Shown piece after piece: positions 1-12,500 of a stretch of 64,000 bases of DNA; the stretch's first letter is position 1; each line of letters opens with the position of its first letter. The stretch is from Poa pratensis (Eukaryota; Streptophyta; Magnoliopsida; Poales; Poaceae). The stretch covers positions 47,972,381 through 48,036,380 of the forward strand of contig CAMZMU010000080.1 in assembly GCA_947311845.1 (NCBI GenBank), read 5' to 3'. The translations under genes and the position numbers were made by a program. The notes under the pieces were generated by a model. That model ran no database searches. It saw nothing but the letters and a program-made list of their open reading frames with translations, and was not told the DNA's origin.

Positions 1-35
1 AGGAATCAGCAGTGGGAAGCACCTCACATCTGTTT

Positions 36-510
36 CGCCGTCTTCGCTAGGATGCGGGTCTGGGATCCAGACCGGGGGTGCCTCGAGTTCGCCACCGCAC
101 GGCCCCCCACCGGGAATCATCGGACTGTCACGGTACGCCCCTGCTTCGCCGTCTCCGTTGGGGCTCGTGGCTGGGTCCGACGCCGCGTCAAATTCCCAGC
201 CGCACGGACCCTCGCCAGGATTCAGCGCTGGGCCGCGCTTCACACTTGCTCCGTTGTCTTCGTTAGGACTCGGGTCTGGGACCGGGGGTGCCTCGGGTTC
301 ACAGCCACACGTCCCCCCGCCCGGATTCATCGGTCTGCCATGGTATGCCCCTACTTCGCTGTCTCCGTTAGGGCCCGGGGCTCGGGCCTACGTCGCGTCG
401 AGTTCCCACCCGCACGGGCCCCCGCAGGGATTCATCGCTCGGCCACGGTACCCCCTGCTTTGCCATCTCTATTGGAGTTTGGATCAGGCGCTGGAGCTGC
501 TGGCGCGTCC
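36..510 (+). repeat. Tandem repeat, ~105-bp unit, about 4.4 copies
   Basis: A GC-rich unit of about 105 bp begins near 36, 144, 251, 353 and 458, each starting with a variant of cttcgccgtcttcgt. Because 105 is 35 codons, the unit can repeat in frame; it encodes Pro/Gly-rich modules with a recurring HGPPPGF-like core. The copies are diverged (roughly 70-80% by eye), so the array is old. Confidence 0.7.
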
Positions 511-651
511 GCGTTTGCCCCGTATGCAACTTCTCTATCCACAGCTCCGGCGTTGGCTGCATCGGCATCGACGACGGTAGCATGGGCATCGAACTCAGCG
601 ATGGCCACCTCAAGGAAACAGAAGGATAAAGAGCCAGAGTCGTCTCCGATG
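36..651 (+). pseudogene. Degenerate Pro/Gly/Ser-rich first-exon-like sequence
   Basis: The repeats read best in the frame of position 158 (modules like PPPGFIGLPWYAP). Near 450 the sensible frame shifts to that of position 52, which continues through a Gly/Ala/Ser-rich part into a Lys/Glu-rich stretch (SRKQKDKEPESS). A plausible 5' splice site, ATG|GTGAGT, follows at about 651-657. The apparent single-base frame change and lack of a clean start suggest a decayed exon. I do not recognise the family. Low-complexity N-terminal exons of this kind occur in several plant gene families, so no function is assigned. Confidence 0.35.
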
Positions 652-657
652 GTGAGT

Positions 658-1030
658 CTCCGTTTCTCAGTATGTACTTAGAGGTTCATGCGTTCAACTA
701 GTTTGTTGATTGACATACGTGACCACCGGTGTAAGTGTTATGGCAGGCTTCGTTAGGCTTGCGCTAGATGTGGTGGACATGAATATACACTTGTAGGGGA
801 TTTTTTATCGTTTTCCACACTTTACTTCTGTAGTTAAATTCCTCCGCTTGTCATGATGTTAGGCTGATTGCCGGCTCCTCGGTTCGGTGGCCAATGTCAC
901 TGTTCTTTGTAAACATAAGATGGACGATGCGGCCGACGCTTTCACGGTTGCATTGGACAGCCTCGTTTGGATTTACATCCTCGCGAGTGTCACCGCAGAA
1001 CGGCTAACTCAGTTGCCCGTGGGTTTGTAG
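658..1030. other. Intergenic or intronic, nothing recognised
   Basis: This stretch has mixed base composition and no convincing open frame. It could be an intron between the repeat exon and the B3-like sequence, but nothing in it proves that the two belong to one gene. Confidence 0.4.
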
Positions 1031-1582
1031 GTTACGGAGGCGCTCCATTATACGAGGCCCGCTTCTCCAACGCCTTGTCGGGATTGCATCTACCGCAACC
1101 CTGCGGTTCGAAAAGTGGTTGTGCATGGTCTCGAGGAAGCTGTGAAGAAGATGGAGAGGAGAAGCTTTGATGGAGAGAAAGAGAGGGGCCGTCCTCCACG
1201 CCTGGGAAACGAAGCGTCCTACGTAGGGCCCCAGCGCTTCTACATTGAACTCGCCGTTTCCAACCTGTAGGCTATTGTCATTCCTGAACTCAAGCCGTTG
1301 CTGCTGACGAAGCTGGGCCTGAAGAAATTCAAGTCTCAGCCGCATCCCATGGCCTCTATACGAATCCGCTGGTCTAAATGCTGCGAGTACTTCGTGCAGA
1401 TCCAATGGTTTGAGGAAGACCTTGTTGTCTTCAAGGGTTGGATGGAATTTGCCAAGGAAAGGAACCTGGGCGTGGGTGATCTTGTTGTTTTCGGGTATGA
1501 TGACGGTGGTTTTGACATCGAAGTTTACAAGTATAGTTCCTCGGTTCAAGAGGTGTTTGAATGTGCCTTCCATCGAAGGTAA
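1031..1582 (+). pseudogene. B3 DNA-binding domain gene fragment with in-frame TAG
   Basis: One frame runs from about 1031 to the stop at 1580-1582. Its second half reads like a plant B3 domain: an RFYIEL-type first strand, IVIPEL, then FKGWMEFAKERNLGVGDLVVF, the characteristic GW..F....L..GD..VF signature, ending near FDIEVY. B3 proteins bind the DNA major groove as transcription factors (REM, ARF, RAV and related families). An in-frame TAG at 1268-1270 lies inside the domain between its first strand and IVIPEL. The frame is otherwise continuous, so this is probably a nonsense-inactivated copy. An alternative is that the TAG marks the end of an intron (tgtag|G), but the coding match on both sides makes that less likely. 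A 189-aa minus-strand frame over the same bases is a shadow. Confidence 0.6.
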
Positions 1583-3007
1583 TCGTGTTCGGCCGCTGTT
1601 AGGCGAGGCTGGAGAAATGGTTGCAAGGAAATTATGTAAACCTCTGTATTTTGGACCAATTGTGTGTGCCCCTGGTTGTAAACTATTCAGGCTGTATGTG
1701 TGCGGTCAACGTTATGGACCTAACTGCATGCTAGATCCGTGATTGCCTGATAATTTATGTCCACGGCTGGAGGTACCACGCGATGAGGGCAACCTGGGTA
1801 CGGCCAAGGCGGAGACGGCGGTAGCGGCGCAAGGCTGCATGAGGTGTGAAACGGTGAATCTGGCCAGGCGAACGGCGACTGACAATTCGACCGGGAAATA
1901 AGAATATTTGCTACACGGAAATATATATCATGGATAGGCATTAGCCGGGTAAACAAACCTAGGCAATAGACAAAAGAACCCGGTGGTGGACTAACGGCTC
2001 AGTCTATAGGGGGTGTTGCAGAGCAAAGATCGTGCTGGTATGTATGCCCTCGGTAGCGGCGGACATGTACACACGTCGTCTGACGAACGTGCCACCACGT
2101 TGATTCTGGCAACTAGGCTCAGAGGTATTCTCTTTTTGACATTTCACTCGCCCGGATACGGGAGACATGAGACACGGGGTTTGTGGGGGACCAGATGAGG
2201 TTGGGTGGGAGACGAAAGGCGTAACTAGCCGGAGATCGACAGGCGATGATGTGGAAGTCGGCAACCGTACTAGCCAGGAGAGGATAGGAAAAACTAGGTA
2301 ATAGGCGACATGCCTAACTAGGCGAGTCTTTAGATCTGCTCTAGGGTTTTCTACCGGCTGTAGGTGTGAGGCAACGAACGAGTTTAGAGTGGATTCAGTT
2401 TAAACGTTGAAGGGTTTTGCAATTAATTGTTCGCATTATCGTGGGGATTGCAAGTGGTTCACGAACGGGCGCACGGAGGTTTTAAAGCTCGAGGCAGGGT
2501 TTCATGGCAGGCATGCGATGCGGTGGACGATGGGAACGGTGGTCACCGCACAGCCAGAGTCGAAATATCTCGCTAGACGGGAATTAATAGGCTCGTCGTG
2601 CGTGGGTCTATAGTCTCGTCTAGGCGGCCGGCGAGAAATATCGTCAGACGGAAGACAGTACGTTGCGCTAGCGAAAATGTTAGGTCCATCGGTCTCCGGA
2701 TACATTTTTTATTTATCCCGTACGCCTTTCTGCTCGGATGTGAAAATGTTAGGTTACTCGGCACTGTGCGCGGTTCCCGACGGTCAGTCTACGTTTCCTG
2801 CATTAATTAGAGGTGACAAGCGAATCGCCGGTGCGGTTTTGAGTTTAGTGCTTCCAGACGACTACCGTTCCAAGACGCGTGTCGGTCCATCCACCTCCGT
2901 CTCTAGTAAAAAGCTTCCCAGTGTCGGCCTCGCCGTGCACGCATCTTGCTCAGCTTCATCCATCTTGTTTCCCATCCAGTTGCCTCCCATTTCCACTGTC
3001 TGTAGCC
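1583..3007. other. Intergenic, no recognised gene
   Basis: About 1.4 kb of mixed composition with only short frames. The last ~130 bases before 3008 are C/T-rich and could be the 5' untranslated leader of the next gene; no clear TATA box was seen. Confidence 0.4.
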
Positions 3008-4021
3008 ATGGCGTTGAACAAGCGGTGGAGCGGTGCGGTGGCGAACGGCTTTGGCCCTCGGACTTTGCTCAAGCACGAGGTCGAGGCGCTGTTCCGTGCG
3101 TGGTATCCGTGCCCACCGGACATGCGCGCCGGGGGCCGCTGGTCGATTGGCGTCAGCGGCGTGCATGTGCCTGACGCACCGCGACCGCGTGATCACGACT
3201 GGAACACACATGTCCGTTGGCACTACTGGCATGAGCTCACCGCCGAGCAACGCCAGCAGGACCAGTGGAGGCCGTCCAACACCGACCGATACGACGCAGA
3301 ATTCCGGCGAATCCACGCCGGTCGCGTGACCCGGTGGGACGGCCCCAGACTGGTGCCACACGACGGGAAGAACACAGAAGGCCGGTACGCCTTCTGGGGT
3401 GTGCCAGGCCGCACCCTGGATGCTGTCCTAGCCGATATCGCAACTGGCGGCGAGCCATTGGAGACGCCACAGCCCAAGGACTACTCACTACGTCGGGAAC
3501 CAAGGAGGCCGGCGTCGTCTCCCTCGCGCTCGGGCTCTTTGTTGCGCTCGGCGCCATCGTTGTCGGGCACGTCCTCTCTCTTCACACGCAGCTCGTCGCC
3601 GTACGCCCGCTCGGCGCCGCTCCGCGTTCCAAATCCGGAGCCGGGTTCCCGCGCACTCGCCATCGGTAGCGGCTCTCGCTCTGGCTCTCGCCATCCGGCG
3701 TCGGCGTCCAAAAAAGTCAAGATGGATTCTCGCTCTTTGATGCTGGCGGAGCTCTGAGCAGCGCAGCTCGAGCACGCCAACCCCGATGGCATCTCCGCCG
3801 CCATTGAGGCGTCGAAAAACGACGTCCCGCCGATGCCGCTCAGGAAGGCCTGCGCGTGGTCGTTCATTGACCACGCCAGGATCACAGGGACGCCTCTTTT
3901 CAATCTGAGCAACGAGGATGGAGGTCACATCGACGATGCGTTCGGTCCCGGCGCCAATGAGTCGGAGGCGGGCACAATCAATGGCGTAAAGGATGAGGAC
4001 TACGACGTATTCTATCAGTAG
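3008..4021 (+). pseudogene. GC-rich hypothetical gene, single in-frame TGA
   Basis: The start ATG at 3008 has a strong plant context (agccATGGcg). The frame encodes a Trp-rich N-terminal half (MALNKRW, HYWHELTAEQRQQDQW, FWGVPGRTLDAVLADI), then a Ser/Arg-rich low-complexity stretch, a basic KKVKMDSR patch and an acidic C-terminus ending DYDVFYQ. A TGA at 3755-3757 interrupts it, but the same frame stays open to the TAA-type end at 4021, giving about 337 codons if the TGA is ignored. The part after the TGA (AAQLEHANPDG..., then an AWSF..HARITGTP segment) looks equally protein-like, so the stop is probably recent. I do not recognise a named family; it resembles grass-specific hypothetical proteins. 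Element A is inserted 92 bp downstream. Confidence 0.6.
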
Positions 4022-4107
4022 ATCGGTTCGATTCTCTTTTCGTTTTGTCTTAGGAGTTTTAAACTTCATTTGCTATTTTCGGTTTCGTCAGAAGTATCAA
4101 TGGATGG

Positions 4108-4112
4108 GCGTG
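4108..4112. other. Target-site duplication of element A, left copy (GCGTG)
   Basis: GCGTG here is repeated at 26130-26134, immediately outside the two ends of element A, as expected for a 5-bp staggered cut by a gypsy integrase. Confidence 0.85.
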
Positions 4113-5027
4113 TGATAGGGTAAAGGTGCCCGATCTTTCGATGAGATGGATAACTCTCGATTTGGGTGGAGGTCGACGTTGACGAACCGACTACAAACGT
4201 GCGGGACGTTGCGCCTTAGCAATCGCTACTCCAACTTCCGAGGCTATTGATCTCGCCAGGGCTAGATCAACCTGATCCGAAGATCAATCCTTGCAAGCAA
4301 TGGAAGAACTAGAAAGAATTATAGATGCAATCAAGATATTGCGGATAAAAGATGAAAGTTTTATATTTGGGATTCTGCAAGTGCGTAGTACAAGAGGTCT
4401 GAACCGACACTGTTGCCTATGGCGAAGAATAGCAATGGCTAAGTCTTAAACTAAACAAAATCCGAGTCTAAACGACGACCTAACGGGGTATATATGGAGG
4501 GACAGAGGGGGATTCAGCCAGCCTTGGAAAAGGAGGTCGAATTCCATCCTAAGTCGTTTTCCTTCCACTTATACGGACTCTAATTGTTCACGCACTTAAT
4601 TTGGACGAAATTACATGGGCCTGGCCCATAACTAAAAGGTGACGCAGCACCATATGAATATATGGACGAAATTATGAAGTGGAAAACTCTATATTTCGTC
4701 CAAGTCTTCTCCTCTTATTTTGGTGGCTTCAATGTTCTGACATCTCCAGTTGTGGCGTCATCTTCAATCCTCCCACGCTTGCTGCCATCCTCTCCATGCG
4801 TGGTCCGGCTCCATTGTTTGTCCCTCTCATCCATGCTAGGGCCATCATTCCTAAGTATGACAAATACATCCGATTTAGGCAGCATCATATGTCCATGTAT
4901 GTGAGGATTGATTCCAAGAAACGAAAGTACCTGATAATTAAGTTGCCGTGCACGAGATCGTGTGAGAGGTCCTTGTAGTGTGGTTGTAGGTGCAACGGTT
5001 GTATCAACATGTGGGATGTCCTCGTCA
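4113..5027 (-). repeat. Element A 3' LTR
   Basis: 915 bp. It matches the interrupted right LTR (17477-17687 plus 25429-26129). On the coding strand it starts TGACGAGGACATCCC and ends CCCTATCA. A TATA motif lies near 4489-4495 (TATATA on either strand), a plausible Pol II promoter position within U3. The C-terminal end of the integrase frame (stop 4715-4717) lies within it. Confidence 0.9.
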
Positions 5028-6455
5028 TCCTCCCCTTCTTGAAATGAAGTCGTCCTCGACGCAATGTCATCATCCTCTCCCAAGTATGGCTTGAAATCTG
5101 CAATGTTAAATGATGGACTTACCATACCAAAATCTGCAGGAAGCTCAAGTTTGTATGCATTATCATTAATTCTTTCTAACACTTTAAAAGGACCAGCGGC
5201 TCGTGGCATTAATTTTGACTTGCGCAAATCCGGAAAACGCTCTTTGCGCAAATGTAACCAAACAAGATCTCCAACATCAAACACAACATGCTTTTTTCCC
5301 TTATCACCGGCAACTTTAAATTTATCATTCATATGTTCTATATTGGCCTTACTAGTAGCATGTAATTTCAATATCAATTCAGCACGTTGTGAAGCATCTA
5401 AATTATTTTGCACCGAAGTTGGTAAAGGCAATAAATCAATTGGTGCACGAGGAACAAAAGCATAAACAATCTCAAAAGGGCACATCTTTGTGGTAGAATG
5501 CAGCGAACGATTATAAGCAAACTCAATATGAGGTAAACACTCTTCCCAAAATTTTACGTTCTTTTTTAAAACTGCCCTCAACATAGTAGACAATGTTCTA
5601 TTCACAACTTCAGTTTGTCCATCAGTTTGGGGATGACATGTAGTACTAAACAATAATTAGTCCCCAACTTAGCCCATAAACATCTCCAAAAATGACTAAG
5701 AAATTTAGTATCACGATCTGAAACAATAGTATTTGGCGCACCATGCAAACGAACAATTTCACGAAAGAATAAATCAGCAACATGTGCAGCATCATCACTC
5801 TTGTGACAAGGAATAAAATGTGCCATCTTAGAAAATCGATCCACAACAACAAAAATACTATCCCTCCCCTTCTGTGTACGAGGCAACCCCAAAACAAAGT
5901 CCATCGAAATATCCTCCCAGGGAACACTAGGAACAGGAAGAGGCATATATAAACCATGTGGATTAAGGCGTGACTTAGCTTTTGACATGTAGTGCAGCGA
6001 GCAACGAATCTCTCAACATCCCTACGCATCCGTGGCCAAAAGAAGTGTGTAGCAAGCACGTCCTCCGTCTTCTTTACTCCAAAGTGACCCATCAACCCTC
6101 CTCCATGCGCCTCCTGCAACAACAAAAGATGAACAAAGCTATCCGGAACACATAGTTTGTTAGCACGGAACACAAATCCATCATTGAGGACGAATTTGTT
6201 CCAAGTTCTGCCCTCTGTACAATGTTGCAACACATCTTTAAATTCAGCATCATGCACATATTGCTGCTTAATTGTTTCCAAGCCAACTTTTTTGAAATCA
6301 AGCTGAGATAGCATGGTATAACGGCGTGACAAAGCATCAGCAATAATATTATCTTTACCCTTTTTGCGTTTGATAACATAAGGAAAAGATTCAATAAATT
6401 GAACCCGCTTTGCATGACGCTTATTCAACTTAGCTTGACTACGAATGTGCTCCAA
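4715..6455 (-). pseudogene. pol: Element A integrase region with C-terminal tail in the LTR
   Basis: This is the integrase part of the polyprotein, which inserts the cDNA copy into DNA. The zinc-binding HHCC region is recognisable (H...H then C-TTC, coding 6110-6000), followed by the catalytic core with [17 protein letters not shown] and NRTLSTM supplying the D, D and E residues. The C-terminal part has a GPFKVLERINDNAY segment and an [16 protein letters not shown] tail encoded across the PPT. Frameshifts lie near 5985 (after the zinc finger) and near 5650 (within the core). The stop at 4715 is 313 bp inside the 3' LTR. The lesions make this copy unlikely to be active. Confidence 0.85.
5028..5041 (-). 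other. Element A polypurine tract
   Basis: On the coding strand CAAGAAGGGGAGGA abuts the 3' LTR start. It is the expected primer for plus-strand cDNA synthesis and also encodes part of the polyprotein tail (QEGED). Confidence 0.85.
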
Positions 6456-8134
6456 AGATTCATGATCAGAATGTATAACAAATTCTTTGGGCCATAAATA
6501 ATGTTGCCAAGTTTCTAATGTACGAACCAGCGCTTATAATTCTTTATCATAAGTAGAATAATTCAGACTTGGCCCACTTAGTTTTTCACTAAAATATGCA
6601 AAAGGTTTACCCTCTTGTAATAACACACCTCCCAAACCAATACCACTAGCATCACATTCAAGTTCAAAAGTCTTATTGAAATCAGGAAGTTGCAATAAAG
6701 GAGCAAGAGTTAACCTGTCCTTTAGTAACATGAAAGCCTCGTGTTGTGCATCTCCCCAAACAAAGGGAACATCTTTCTTCCTAAGCTCATTCAGCGGCGC
6801 TGCAATGGATCCAAAATATTTCACAAAGCGCCTATAAAACCCTGCAAGTCCAAGAAAACTCCGCACTTGTGTGACTGTTGTAGGTTGCGGCCAACTCGAA
6901 ATTGCGTCAATCTTGGCTGGGTCAACTTCAATACCCTGTGCTGTAACAACAAAGCCAAGAAAAGCAACTCGATCCGTGCAAAAGGTGCACTTCTCAATAT
7001 TTCCAAACAAGCGTGCATTGCGCAAAGCAGTAAAAACAACACGCAAATGATCCAAATGTTCTTCTAAAGATGTGCTATATATGAGGATATCATCAAAGTA
7101 AACTACCACAAAACGTCCAGTAAAACTACGCAAAACTTCGTTCATTAAACGCATGAATGTGCTGGGCGCATTAGTTAGACCAAAAGGCATTACTAACCAC
7201 TTATATAAACCGAACTTAGTTTTAAACGCTGTTTTCCATTCATCCCCTAATTTCATACGAATTTGGTGATAACCACTACGCAAATCAACTTTAGAGAACA
7301 TGGTAGAGCCACTCAATTCATCAAGCATATCATCTAAACGCGGTATAGGATGATGATAACGAATAGTAATATGATTGATAGCTCTACAATCAGTACACAT
7401 GCGCGAGGAATCATCTTTCTTAGGAACCAAAATAATAGGTACATCACATGGACTAAGGGATTCACGAATATGACCTTTGTCGAGTAGTACTTGGATTTGG
7501 CGCTGAATCTCCTTGGTCTCCTCCGGGTTGGTACGATAAGGCGCACGATTGGGTAGTGATGCTCCAGGAATTAAGTCAATTTGATGCTCGATTCCGCGAA
7601 TAGGTGGCAATCCTGGAGGTACATCTTGTGGAAAAACGTCCACGAACTCCTGCAAAATGTTAGCAACCGCAGGTGGCAAAGAAGGAGGCATGTCCTCAAA
7701 AGAAAACATCACCTCTTTGCAAATAAGAGCATAGCATGTAGTAGTACTCGCATCAATTTCAGAAATATCATATTTGCTAGCAAGCATGCAATTACTTTTC
7801 AAACGAATTTCATTAGCATGTTTCGGATCAGATTTGGAAGTACTTTTAGAGGGCATCAATTCTTTAGCAACAATCTGATTTTCACTCAACTTTTTGTCCT
7901 CATTATGTGCTCTACTAGCTCTAGCAAGATCATCTTTAAAATATTTTCAGGAGACATAGGAAGTAACACAATTGGCTTATCATTATGAACAAGAGAATAT
8001 TGATTTGTGCTACCATGATGAAAATAATTCGTATCATATTGCCATGGTCTACAAAGTAAGAGCGCACATGCTTGCATAGGGACAACATCACATTCAACAT
8101 AATCAGAATATGCAGCAAATCGCACGGTACGTGT
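6456..8134 (-). pseudogene. pol: Element A protease end, reverse transcriptase and RNase H
   Basis: Coding runs from 8134 down to 6456. It begins with the end of the protease region (DYVECDVVPM, LCRPWQYD), then RT with [31 protein letters not shown] and the catalytic YFDDILIYS (about 7077-7103). RNase H follows ([18 protein letters not shown], then SDHE). A one-base loss near 7940 separates the protease and RT frames. A TAA at 6534-6536 replaces the expected Tyr codon after YDKEL; the frame continues beyond it. The upstream half of the polyprotein lies at 14708-16314, displaced by element B. Confidence 0.88.
8130..8134. other. Target-site duplication of element B, left copy (CGTGT)
   Basis: CGTGT occurs at 8130-8134 and again at 14708-14712, immediately outside the ends of element B. 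Joining the two flanks restores continuity of the element A protease region. Confidence 0.88.
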
Positions 8135-9567
8135 TGATGTCTACGCACGCTTCTATTCTTGTAGACAGTGTTGGGCCTCCAAGTGCAGAGGTTTGTAGAA
8201 CAGCAGCAAGTTTCCCTCAAGTGAATCACCCAAGGTTTATCGAACTCAGGGAGGTAGAGGTCAAAGATATCCCTCTCAAGCAACCCTGCAATTAAGATAC
8301 AAGAAGTCTCTTGTGTCCCCAACACACCTAATACACTTGTCAGATGTATAGGTGCACTAGTTCGGCGAAGAGATAGTGAAATACAAGTAATATGGATGAT
8401 TATAAGTGGTAATTGCAATCTGAAATAAAAATGGCAGCAAGCAAACATGTAGACAGAACTGGTTGTAAACGGTGTTTCAATGCTTAGAAACAAGGCCTAG
8501 GGATCATACTTTCACTAGTGGACACTCTCAACAATAATAATATAATTGAATACATAGATATTTCCCTTCACTATGCTACTCTGAGTTATTCTCTCGTTGG
8601 ATAACGAACACCAATCCACTGCGTAGGGCTATAACAGCACACCTTAAAGTCGCATTCCACATCTAGGGAACCCCACACTGTCAACTTGAGCGCCCTAAAT
8701 AGTACTAGACAAACACCGCAATTTCATAGAGACATCCAACGCAAATAATAACTCATGATAAGTATTCCTGTTATCTTTAGCCTAAGAGCCACACACGGGG
8801 CGCACACTGTCAACTTCGCACCGTGGGACAAAGGTGACTCCGGAGATTACATTAATAAAACCACTTGAGTAGCATATAAGATAATGAAGAGTAACATCTA
8901 TGGATTCAACTAGATTACAAAGCTCATGATCACATAAAGATCACACCATGGGAGAGAAGATAAACCACATAGCTACCGGTAGAGCCCTCAGCCCCGATGA
9001 GAACTACTCCCTCCTCATCATGGGAGGCAGCAACGGCGATGATGGAGGCGGTGGCGTCGATGGAGATGGCTCCGGGGGCAATTCCCCGTCCCGGCAAGGT
9101 GCCGAAACAGAGACTTCTGTCCCCCGAATTAGGGTTTGGATGGCGGCGGAGCTCTGGAACTTTTCTGGGGAAATCGTCGATTCTTAGGGTTTTCGGGGAG
9201 GAGCAATATATAGGCCAAAGGGCGTCGCGAGGCGGTGCACGAGGACGACACCACCCCTGGGCGCCGGTCCTTGGCCGCGCCGAGCCCACGTGTGGGGCCC
9301 TCGTGGCTCCACTTCGTCTCCCTTCGGACTCCAGGTGTCTTCTGATAAAATAGGGGCCTCCGTAAATTTTCGTCCAATTCCGAGAATATTTCCAGACTAG
9401 CTTTTCTGGAATACAAAAACAGCAGAAAACAGGAACTGGCGCTTCGGCATCTTGTTAATAGGTTAGTCCCAAAAATGTATAAAATGAATAAAGTGATGCA
9501 AAACATGTAGCAATTGGTATAATAAGCATGGAACATCAAAAATTATAGATACGTTTGAGACGTATCA
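8135..9567 (-). repeat. Element B 3' LTR
   Basis: On the coding strand it begins TGATACGTCTCAAACGTATC, with an internal short inverted repeat ATACGT-type end, and finishes GCGTAGACATCA. A coding-strand TATATAT box is at about 9206-9212. It is nearly identical to 13264-14707 and to the solo LTR 30109-31513. Confidence 0.92.
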
Positions 9568-9582
9568 GCATCCCCAAGCTTA
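9568..9582 (-). other. Element B polypurine-tract region
   Basis: Coding strand TAAGCTTGGGGATGC directly precedes the 3' LTR. The AAGCTTGGGGATG core also recurs within the interior (near 11510-11570), which is unusual for a PPT. Confidence 0.65.
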
Positions 9583-12500
9583 GTTCCTGCTCGTCCTCGA
9601 GTAGGTAAACGATAAAAACAAAATAATTTTTGAGGTGACATGCTACCATCATAATCTTGATCAAATAATATTGTAAGGCACATGTAAATGAATGAAGTGA
9701 TCCAAGTCAATGGTCTATAGTTTGCTACCAAATAGATAATGAGTAAACAATGAATCACACAAGCTAAACGTTTTCATGAATAGTACTTTCGAGACAAGCA
9801 TCAAACAGTTTTGCATAAGTGTTAACTCATAAAGCAATAGTCTCTAATAAAAGGTATTTAATCAACACAAAGGAAGAATTAAGTTTCAGCATTTGCTTCA
9901 ACTTTCAACATATTTATCTCATGGATATCGTCAACACAAAGTAGTATAACAAGTCCAATACGTAGCATATAACGCATGTTGTAACAAAGTTGACACTAGT
10001 GTTTGCTTGTGGAAGACAGAAAGAATAAAAACTGACTCAACATAAAAGTAAAAGAAAGGCCCTTCGCAGAGGGAAGCAGGGATTAAGTCATGTGCTAGAG
10101 CTTTTAGGTTTTTGAAAGCATATAGAGATTGCATAAAATATTTGATACTCCTCCCAACCTTGCTAACACAAGCCATGGCTAACCGAATCCTCGGGTGCCT
10201 TCCATCAATCACATACCATGGAGGAGTATCTATTTTTGAGAGGTGTTTGTTAATTGTCAACGAATGGTAGCGGGTGAGAACAGTATTCTACCTGTCAAAC
10301 GGACTTTTAAGAGCGGCTCCCATGAAGGACGTTATTTCTACCAGCAAGGCAGATCATCCCTCTTTCTCTTTGGTTTACACACATGCAGGTATTTCACTGT
10401 TTGTCATTGCTTACTGATGAATCAGGGCAAAAGTGTGAAGAGAATTAATGGTTAAAGTTGTAATTAATTGGGACTGGGCACCCCGTTGCCAGCTCTTTTT
10501 GCAAAATTAGGATAAGCGGATGTATATGCCACTAGTCCAGGTGTAAAAGTCCATTTGACAAATAGAATAAAGAATAACCACACTAATTCCTCATGAGCTA
10601 GTAAACATTGACACAAAAAGGGAATAATAACATTTTGAATAATTTAAAGGTAGCACATGAAAAATTTACTTGGAGTGGCAAGGAAATACCACATATAGGT
10701 AGTTATGGTGGACACAAATGGCATGGATTTTGGCTCAAGGATTTGGATGCACGAGAAGCATTCCCTCTCAGTACAGAGTTTAGGCTAGCAAGGTTTATGT
10801 AAGCAAACAAGAATATCAACCCGTACACCAAGTTTTATATGACAAACATATTGCAAACGTTATAAGACTTCATACCGTCTTCCTTGTTAACCAAACCCTG
10901 TTATTAGAAAATATCTAGACCTTAGAGATACCACCGATGCAAACCAAATTTTCAACAAGCTTTACGGTAGTTCTTCACTAATAGGCTTAACTCATGTGAT
11001 GCACAAATTTAATCATGATCTACTTGTTAACTCAAAACAATTGACAAGCATCAAGTTATCCAAATTAGTGATCTACAAGATTATGCAAGTTTTTCCTTAT
11101 ACCAATTACCACATGCAACATTTTCTGAACCAACCAAACACCAATCAATTTATTTAACAACTCTCCAAACAATATAAGTGAAGCAAGAGAGTACTTTCTA
11201 CAAAAGAAAGCTAATAGCTCTGACAAGAGATACATGAAAACAAGAGCTAAAAGCTGAACAGCGCTAGATATGAATACTCAACAAATATAAGTGAAGAATA
11301 GGAGTATTCTCATGAAAAAGCGGAGCGTGTCTCTCTCCCAATCAAGAATGCTAGGGTCCAGTCAAGCTTTATTGAAAATAAAAGTACAATACTGAAAATA
11401 AAAGCACACAGACGCTCCAAGAAAAGCACATATGATGTGAAAGAATTAAAATATAGTTTCACTAGAGATGACCTGATAATTTTGCCGATGAAGAAGGGGA
11501 TGCCTTGGGCATCCCCAAGCTTAGACGCTTGAGTCTTCTTGAAATATGCTGGGGAGATCCATGGGAGCCCCAAGCTTAAGCTCTTCACTCTTCTGATCCT
11601 ATTATATCATCCTTCCTCTTGACCCTTGAAAACTTCCGTCACACCAAACTCAAAGCAAATCTCATTAGAGGGTTAGTGCACAATCAAAAACTCACATGTT
11701 CTATAAAGACGCAATATGACTTGTTACTTTAAACATTAGCTACTGCCACTGATGTTATGTGAAGCTCTTCCACCCAAAAAAAATTTCACTCAACACTAGT
11801 AAAAGAGAGAATGCAAAATAAAAGGCATAATCTGTCTAAAACAGAACAGTCCGCAAAGACGAATTTTTTCGAGGCACTTACGACGCTCAGATCGAAAAAC
11901 TTTGAACTAACGAAAGATGCATACATATCTGAGGATCACGCACAAAAATTTTCAGATTTAAATAATTTTTCTGTGATTTTACAGAAGCAAAACGGTGAAC
12001 AGCAGAAATCTGTTCCTGCGCAGAAATCCAAATCTAGCATCATCTTCCTATTAGAGGCCTTACTTGGCACAACAATGCAAAAAATAAAGATACAAAGGCA
12101 TTGATACATAAGTAAACAGCACCTTGACTCAAATAAAATAAAAATAGCAGAAAATAAAAATAATGGGTTGTCTCCCACAAGCGCTTTTCTTTAAAGCCTT
12201 TTAGCTAGGCATGATAATTTTGATGATGCTCTCATATGTATAAGAGTTGAATATGAAAGAGCATCAGAAGCAAATATCAAACACATTTAAGTCTAACCCA
12301 CTTCCTATGCAAAGGAATCTTGTAAGAAAATAAATCAATAAAGCACAAAGTGACTAGCATAGGAAGGCAAAACAAGTGAGCTTCAAAATTTCAACATAAA
12401 GAGAGAGACTTAATATTATTGAGATATATGAAACCGTGTCTCCCTCTCTCATAAGGACCAGTAGGTCTTAAAGTACCCAGCAAATAAAAGCAAATCAAGA

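Noticed and set aside
1004..1573. 189-aa minus-strand frame
   Set aside because: It is the shadow of the B3-domain frame on the plus strand, which has a recognisable domain; the minus product shows none.
7936..8493. 185-aa and similar frames across LTR ends (also 13101-13577, 31200-31595)
   Set aside because: They repeat identically in every B-family LTR and run across insertion boundaries, so they are LTR sequence and not genes.
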